Shown here: positions 60,951 through 64,000 of the stretch, in pieces
Position numbering within the stretch: position 1 is the stretch's first letter
Layout: each line of letters begins with the position of its first letter
Assembly: GCF_013315265.1 (NCBI RefSeq)
Contig: NZ_JABUFE010000013.1
Coordinates: forward strand, 28,932 to 92,931
Source: Parasulfitobacter algicola
GTDB lineage: Bacteria > Pseudomonadota > Alphaproteobacteria > Rhodobacterales > Rhodobacteraceae
Direction of reading: 5' to 3'
DNA length: 64,000 bases
Position numbers and translations under genes: made by a program
Notes under the pieces: model-generated
The model's input: only the letters and a program-made list of their open reading frames with translations
Told to the model about the DNA's origin: nothing
Databases searched by the model: none

Positions 60951-62372
60951 ATGATTACTCCAGTTCTATTATGCGGCGGTTCCGGCACGCGGCTTTGGCC
61001 GTTGTCACGCAAAAGCTATCCCAAACAATTCGCATCCCTGATTAGGGACAAGACTTTGTTTCAGGCTTGTGCTGAACGTCTGTCAGGCCCGGGTTATACT
61101 GCCCCCCTTGTTCTGACCAATTCCGATTTTCGGTTTATTGTCACGCAGCAGATGTCAGAAATCGGCATTGATCCCGGCGCAATATTGATCGAACCGGATG
61201 GCCGTAATACCGCCCCCGCTATTCTGGCCGCCGCCTTATGGCTGGAACGCATTGATCCCGATGTATTGATGCTGATTGCACCCGCCGATCATGTGATCCC
61301 TGATGGGGATGCTTTTGGTGCAGCAGTATCGGCCGGGGTCGATGCGGCAAAAAGCGGTCAACTTGTGACCTTTGGCATCAAACCAACTCACGCCGAAACC
61401 GGATATGGCTATCTTGAACTGTCCGAAAAGACAGCTGATTTCAGCCCGCGCCCGATCGGTCTGAAGCGTTTTGTCGAAAAGCCTGATGCACAAGCCGCAC
61501 AAGACATGGTGACGTCAGGCAGGTTCTTATGGAACGCGGGTATTTTCCTGTTTTCGGTCAAAACAATCCTGGATGCTTTCCGCGCGCATGCCCCTGATAT
61601 GATGACAGCTGTGCAATCTTCGACCAAGTCCGGCAAAACAGATCTGGGGTTTTTCCGGCTTGATCTGCGCCACTGGAAACGGGTTCCCGATATCTCGATT
61701 GACTATGCAGTCATGGAACGGGCCGATAACCTGTCGGTCGTGCCCTTTGACGGGGGCTGGTCCGATTTGGGCGGCTGGGACGCGGTCTGGCGCGAGACAG
61801 AACAGAATGCTGATGGCGTAGCCACATCAGACCACGCAACAGCCATTGATTGCGAAAATACTTTGCTGCGATCCGAACACGATGGTGTTGAACTGGTGGG
61901 CATCGGTCTGAAAAATATCATCGCCGTGGCAATGCAAGATGCTGTTTTGGTCGCGGATGCATCGCACGCACAGGATGTGAAAAAAGCAGTCACAACACTG
62001 AAAGAAAAACAGGTCACACAGGCCGAGGCATTCCCCAAAGATCATAGACCATGGGGATGGTTTGAAACCCTGGTCACGGCGCACAGATTTCAAGTAAAGC
62101 GTATTGTCGTGAACCCAGGTGCAGCCCTGTCATTGCAAAGCCATCATCACCGGTCCGAACACTGGATTGTCGTTCAGGGTACTGCCAAAGTCACGATCGA
62201 TGGCAGCATACAACTGATCACCGAAAATCAATCTGTCTATGTGCCTGTAGGCGCTGTGCATCGCATGGAAAACCCGGGCAAATTGCCGATGATTCTGATC
62301 GAAGTTCAGACTGGTGCATATCTGGGCGAAGACGATATCACCCGTTATGACGACGATTATTCACGACAATAA
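60951..62372 (+). CDS. Mannose-1-phosphate guanylyltransferase / mannose-6-phosphate isomerase
   Basis: A 473-residue bifunctional enzyme (ManC/CpsB/AlgA type) that makes GDP-mannose for surface polysaccharides and can isomerise mannose-6-phosphate. The N-terminal nucleotidyltransferase carries PVLLCGGSGTRLWPLSRKSYPKQF (pyrophosphorylase signature, residues 4-27, here abbreviated), EPDGRNTAPAILAA and FVEKPD. The C-terminal cupin (about residues 360-470) has RPWGWFETL, SLQSHHHRSEHWIVVQGTA and VPVGAVHRMENPG, with the zinc histidines. The gene is alone in this window, without glycosyltransferases, so the polysaccharide is not identifiable. Confidence 0.94.
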   Translation: MITPVLLCGGSGTRLWPLSRKSYPKQFASLIRDKTLFQACAERLSGPGYTAPLVLTNSDFRFIVTQQMSEIGIDPGAILIEPDGRNTAPAILAAALWLERIDPDVLMLIAPADHVIPDGDAFGAAVSAGVDAAKSGQLVTFGIKPTHAETGYGYLELSEKTADFSPRPIGLKRFVEKPDAQAAQDMVTSGRFLWNAGIFLFSVKTILDAFRAHAPDMMTAVQSSTKSGKTDLGFFRLDLRHWKRVPDISIDYAVMERADNLSVVPFDGGWSDLGGWDAVWRETEQNADGVATSDHATAIDCENTLLRSEHDGVELVGIGLKNIIAVAMQDAVLVADASHAQDVKKAVTTLKEKQVTQAEAFPKDHRPWGWFETLVTAHRFQVKRIVVNPGAALSLQSHHHRSEHWIVVQGTAKVTIDGSIQLITENQSVYVPVGAVHRMENPGKLPMILIEVQTGAYLGEDDITRYDDDYSRQ

Positions 62373-62480
62373 ATGTTATAATCACACATACGTTCCTGAA
62401 ATCGCGACAAAGCGCGCACGCCTGTTGTCACACTGTATTTTTTTGATGTAATAGATTAATTAGTTTTAAACTTAATAAGT

Positions 62481-62795
62481 GTGCGTGTTCAGGTGAAAAA
62501 ATTTCTTTTTATTCATGTCGTGGCAAGCCTATTTATAACCACAGAGGTGATGGCAATGTCCAAAATTTCTAGCGGGCAGCAAACTTCTTGCAATAACAAA
62601 ATGGAACATCAGGATTGTTCAGCTGAAATTCCACCTGCGCGCGATGGTAATATCGCGATACGTGAGGAATATGATGCGGCAATGGCTGCAAATACAGTTG
62701 CGGCGTTCGAGATATTTATCGCGCGCCACCCAGATCATACGCTGGCAAATTTAGCTCGCGACAAGCTGGCGCAGCTACAGTGTGACGATTGCTGA
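62481..62795 (+). CDS. Small exported protein upstream of a serralysin gene, unknown function
   Basis: A 104-residue protein with an N-terminal signal peptide (about residues 5-25, KKFLFIHVVASLFITTEVMA). The mature part has four cysteines (SCNNKMEHQDCSAEIPP near the front and QCDDC at the end) and a short helical repeat AAMAANTVAAFEIFIARHPD followed by ANLARDKLAQL, like one TPR-type unit. The start is GTG 62481, with GTG 62493 an alternative. It lies 76 nt before the serralysin gene. A role as protease chaperone or inhibitor is conceivable, but it does not resemble the known Inh-type inhibitors. Confidence 0.55.
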   Translation: MRVQVKKFLFIHVVASLFITTEVMAMSKISSGQQTSCNNKMEHQDCSAEIPPARDGNIAIREEYDAAMAANTVAAFEIFIARHPDHTLANLARDKLAQLQCDDC

Positions 62796-62871
62796 ATATC
62801 GGCAAATGTCACTATGACGACAAAGTCTTTATGAAATATTAACGCAGCTTTATCAGAGGGTATGAGATAAG

Positions 62872-64000
62872 ATGTCGGGAACGGGAAAATCTACAAAACT
62901 TATAGGTACAACTGGCGATCAGAAAATTGATGGCCTGCTCTTTGAGAGAGCTTGGGATGGTCCGATAACATATTCTTTTCCAACCTCAAGCGGCCATTAC
63001 TCATATTCTAATACTGGCGAGCGCGAAACCTTCGGCCAAATCTCTTCCCAGCAAAAAGATGCTGCTCGGACAGCGCTTGACACTGGTTTCGGATCTTCGG
63101 CGAATGACGGTTTTTCGGTGGAAGGTTTTACCAATATGAGTGTGTCGCTTGGATCGACAACTTCTGCTCATCTTCGATTTGGTGAATCTTCAGTTCCGGG
63201 AACAGCATACGCCTATCTGCCGGGATCCTATCCTCAGGCGGGCGATGTATGGTTTGGTCGTGCAATCAATTACCGATCGCCCGAGGCTGGCAATTATGAA
63301 TGGGCCACGATGTATCATGAGATCGGTCATGCCCTGGGTTTGCTACACCCTCATGAAGGGGGCGATTACGGTACGGTTCCATTGGCATTCGACTCAATGG
63401 AACATAGCATCATGTCTTATCGTGCCTATCAAAATGCGCCGTTGACCGGCTATACGAACGAAACAAATGGTTATGCGCAGACGTTCATGCGCAGTGATAT
63501 TGCCGCGTTACAACATATGTATGGGGCCGACTTCACGACAAATAGCAATGACACTGTCTATTCATGGGCGCCGAATTCAGGTAATACGCTTGTAAACGGA
63601 CAAGTTGGCATTGACGCTTCCGGCAATCGTATTTTTGCGACAATCTGGGATGGTGGTGGTATCGATACCTATGATCTGAGCGCTTACTCAAATAATCTTA
63701 ATATTGATCTCGCGCCAGGTGCAGTATCATCTTTCAGTGCGACACAGACAGCCAACCTGGGACGTGGAAACTTTGCAGAAGGCAATATCTATAATGCCTA
63801 TCTCTATGATGGCGATACGCGATCTTTGATTGAAAATGCCATTGGCGGCTCAGGAAATGATACCATTTCTGGTAACCAAGCGCAAAATGACCTGCAAGGC
63901 GGAAGCGGTAACGATATGTTAAGCGGCCTTGACGGTTCTGACACTTTAAGTGGCGGTTCTGGTTCTGACGTTTTGGACGGTGGTTTGGGTTTTGATTTTG
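62872..64000 (+). CDS. Serralysin-type secreted metalloprotease with RTX repeats (partial)
   Basis: The first 376 codons of an M10 metzincin cut off by the window end. The protease domain has the zinc motif HEIGHALGLLH (three histidine ligands and catalytic glutamate, about residues 149-159) and the Met-turn SIMSYRAY about 25 residues later. The C-terminal domain begins with GGSGNDTISGNQ and continues through further GGxGxDxLxGG nonapeptides, which bind calcium. Such proteins leave the cell through a type I secretion system without a cleaved signal, and none is seen at the N-terminus here. The ABC, MFP and TolC genes are not in the window. ATG 62872 follows GAGGG. Confidence 0.9.
   Translation, partial: MSGTGKSTKLIGTTGDQKIDGLLFERAWDGPITYSFPTSSGHYSYSNTGERETFGQISSQQKDAARTALDTGFGSSANDGFSVEGFTNMSVSLGSTTSAHLRFGESSVPGTAYAYLPGSYPQAGDVWFGRAINYRSPEAGNYEWATMYHEIGHALGLLHPHEGGDYGTVPLAFDSMEHSIMSYRAYQNAPLTGYTNETNGYAQTFMRSDIAALQHMYGADFTTNSNDTVYSWAPNSGNTLVNGQVGIDASGNRIFATIWDGGGIDTYDLSAYSNNLNIDLAPGAVSSFSATQTANLGRGNFAEGNIYNAYLYDGDTRSLIENAIGGSGNDTISGNQAQNDLQGGSGNDMLSGLDGSDTLSGGSGSDVLDGGLGFDF

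Overview
This window is chromosomal DNA from an alphaproteobacterium, most probably a marine member of the Rhodobacterales (Roseobacter group). The pointers are a PccR/ScfR-type regulator beside propionyl-CoA carboxylase, a membrane-anchored CycM-type cytochrome c, phosphatidylcholine synthase, a GTTC/GAAC-N7 LexA box, several tiny lipoproteins, and many genes without known function that sit in Rhodobacterales-like neighbourhoods. No rRNA, tRNA, CRISPR array, intact insertion sequence or prophage was seen. The first and last genes are cut by the window edges.

Layout. 0-3.5 kb: a two-subunit molybdenum hydroxylase (IorA/IorB type) opposite its likely TetR repressor, then small membrane proteins. 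3.5-8.6 kb: pntAB transhydrogenase facing moaB, a metallophosphoesterase and a uracil-DNA glycosylase. 9.6-15.4 kb: pyrB, three small membrane proteins, a dihydroorotase homologue lacking its metal ligands, plsY, and a tandem DUF805 pair. 15.4-20.3 kb: priA opposite a DUF484-xerC-pcs run. 20.6-25.7 kb: a LysE-type exporter flanked by degenerate repeats, a folate cycloligase-mgtE operon, guanine deaminase and histidinol phosphatase. 25.7-34.1 kb: regulators, a quinone oxidoreductase, a BI-1 protein and a leftward run of EEP nuclease, DnaJ-like, GNAT, VOC and MtfA-like genes. 34.1-35.4 kb: a gene-poor stretch with GC-rich hairpins, palindromes and one small ORF.

35.4-48.5 kb is the functional core: pccB, pccA and methylmalonyl-CoA mutase for conversion of propionyl-CoA to succinyl-CoA, with the PccR-like regulator close by. 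TTTGCAAA-type half-sites lie in front of pccB and of the regulator. A LexA-boxed Y-family polymerase and several unknown genes are interspersed. 48.5-64 kb: a hydrolase, prephenate dehydratase, cytochrome c, a complete yejABEF-type peptide importer, DMT and ArgO-type exporters with ArgP, a mannose-1-phosphate guanylyltransferase, and the start of a serralysin-type secreted protease with RTX repeats.

No single spectacular new system is evident. The most interesting points are the pseudo-dihydroorotase with membrane proteins embedded between it and pyrB, the propionate regulon with its candidate operators, and the palindrome-rich intergenic region around 34.9-35.4 kb.
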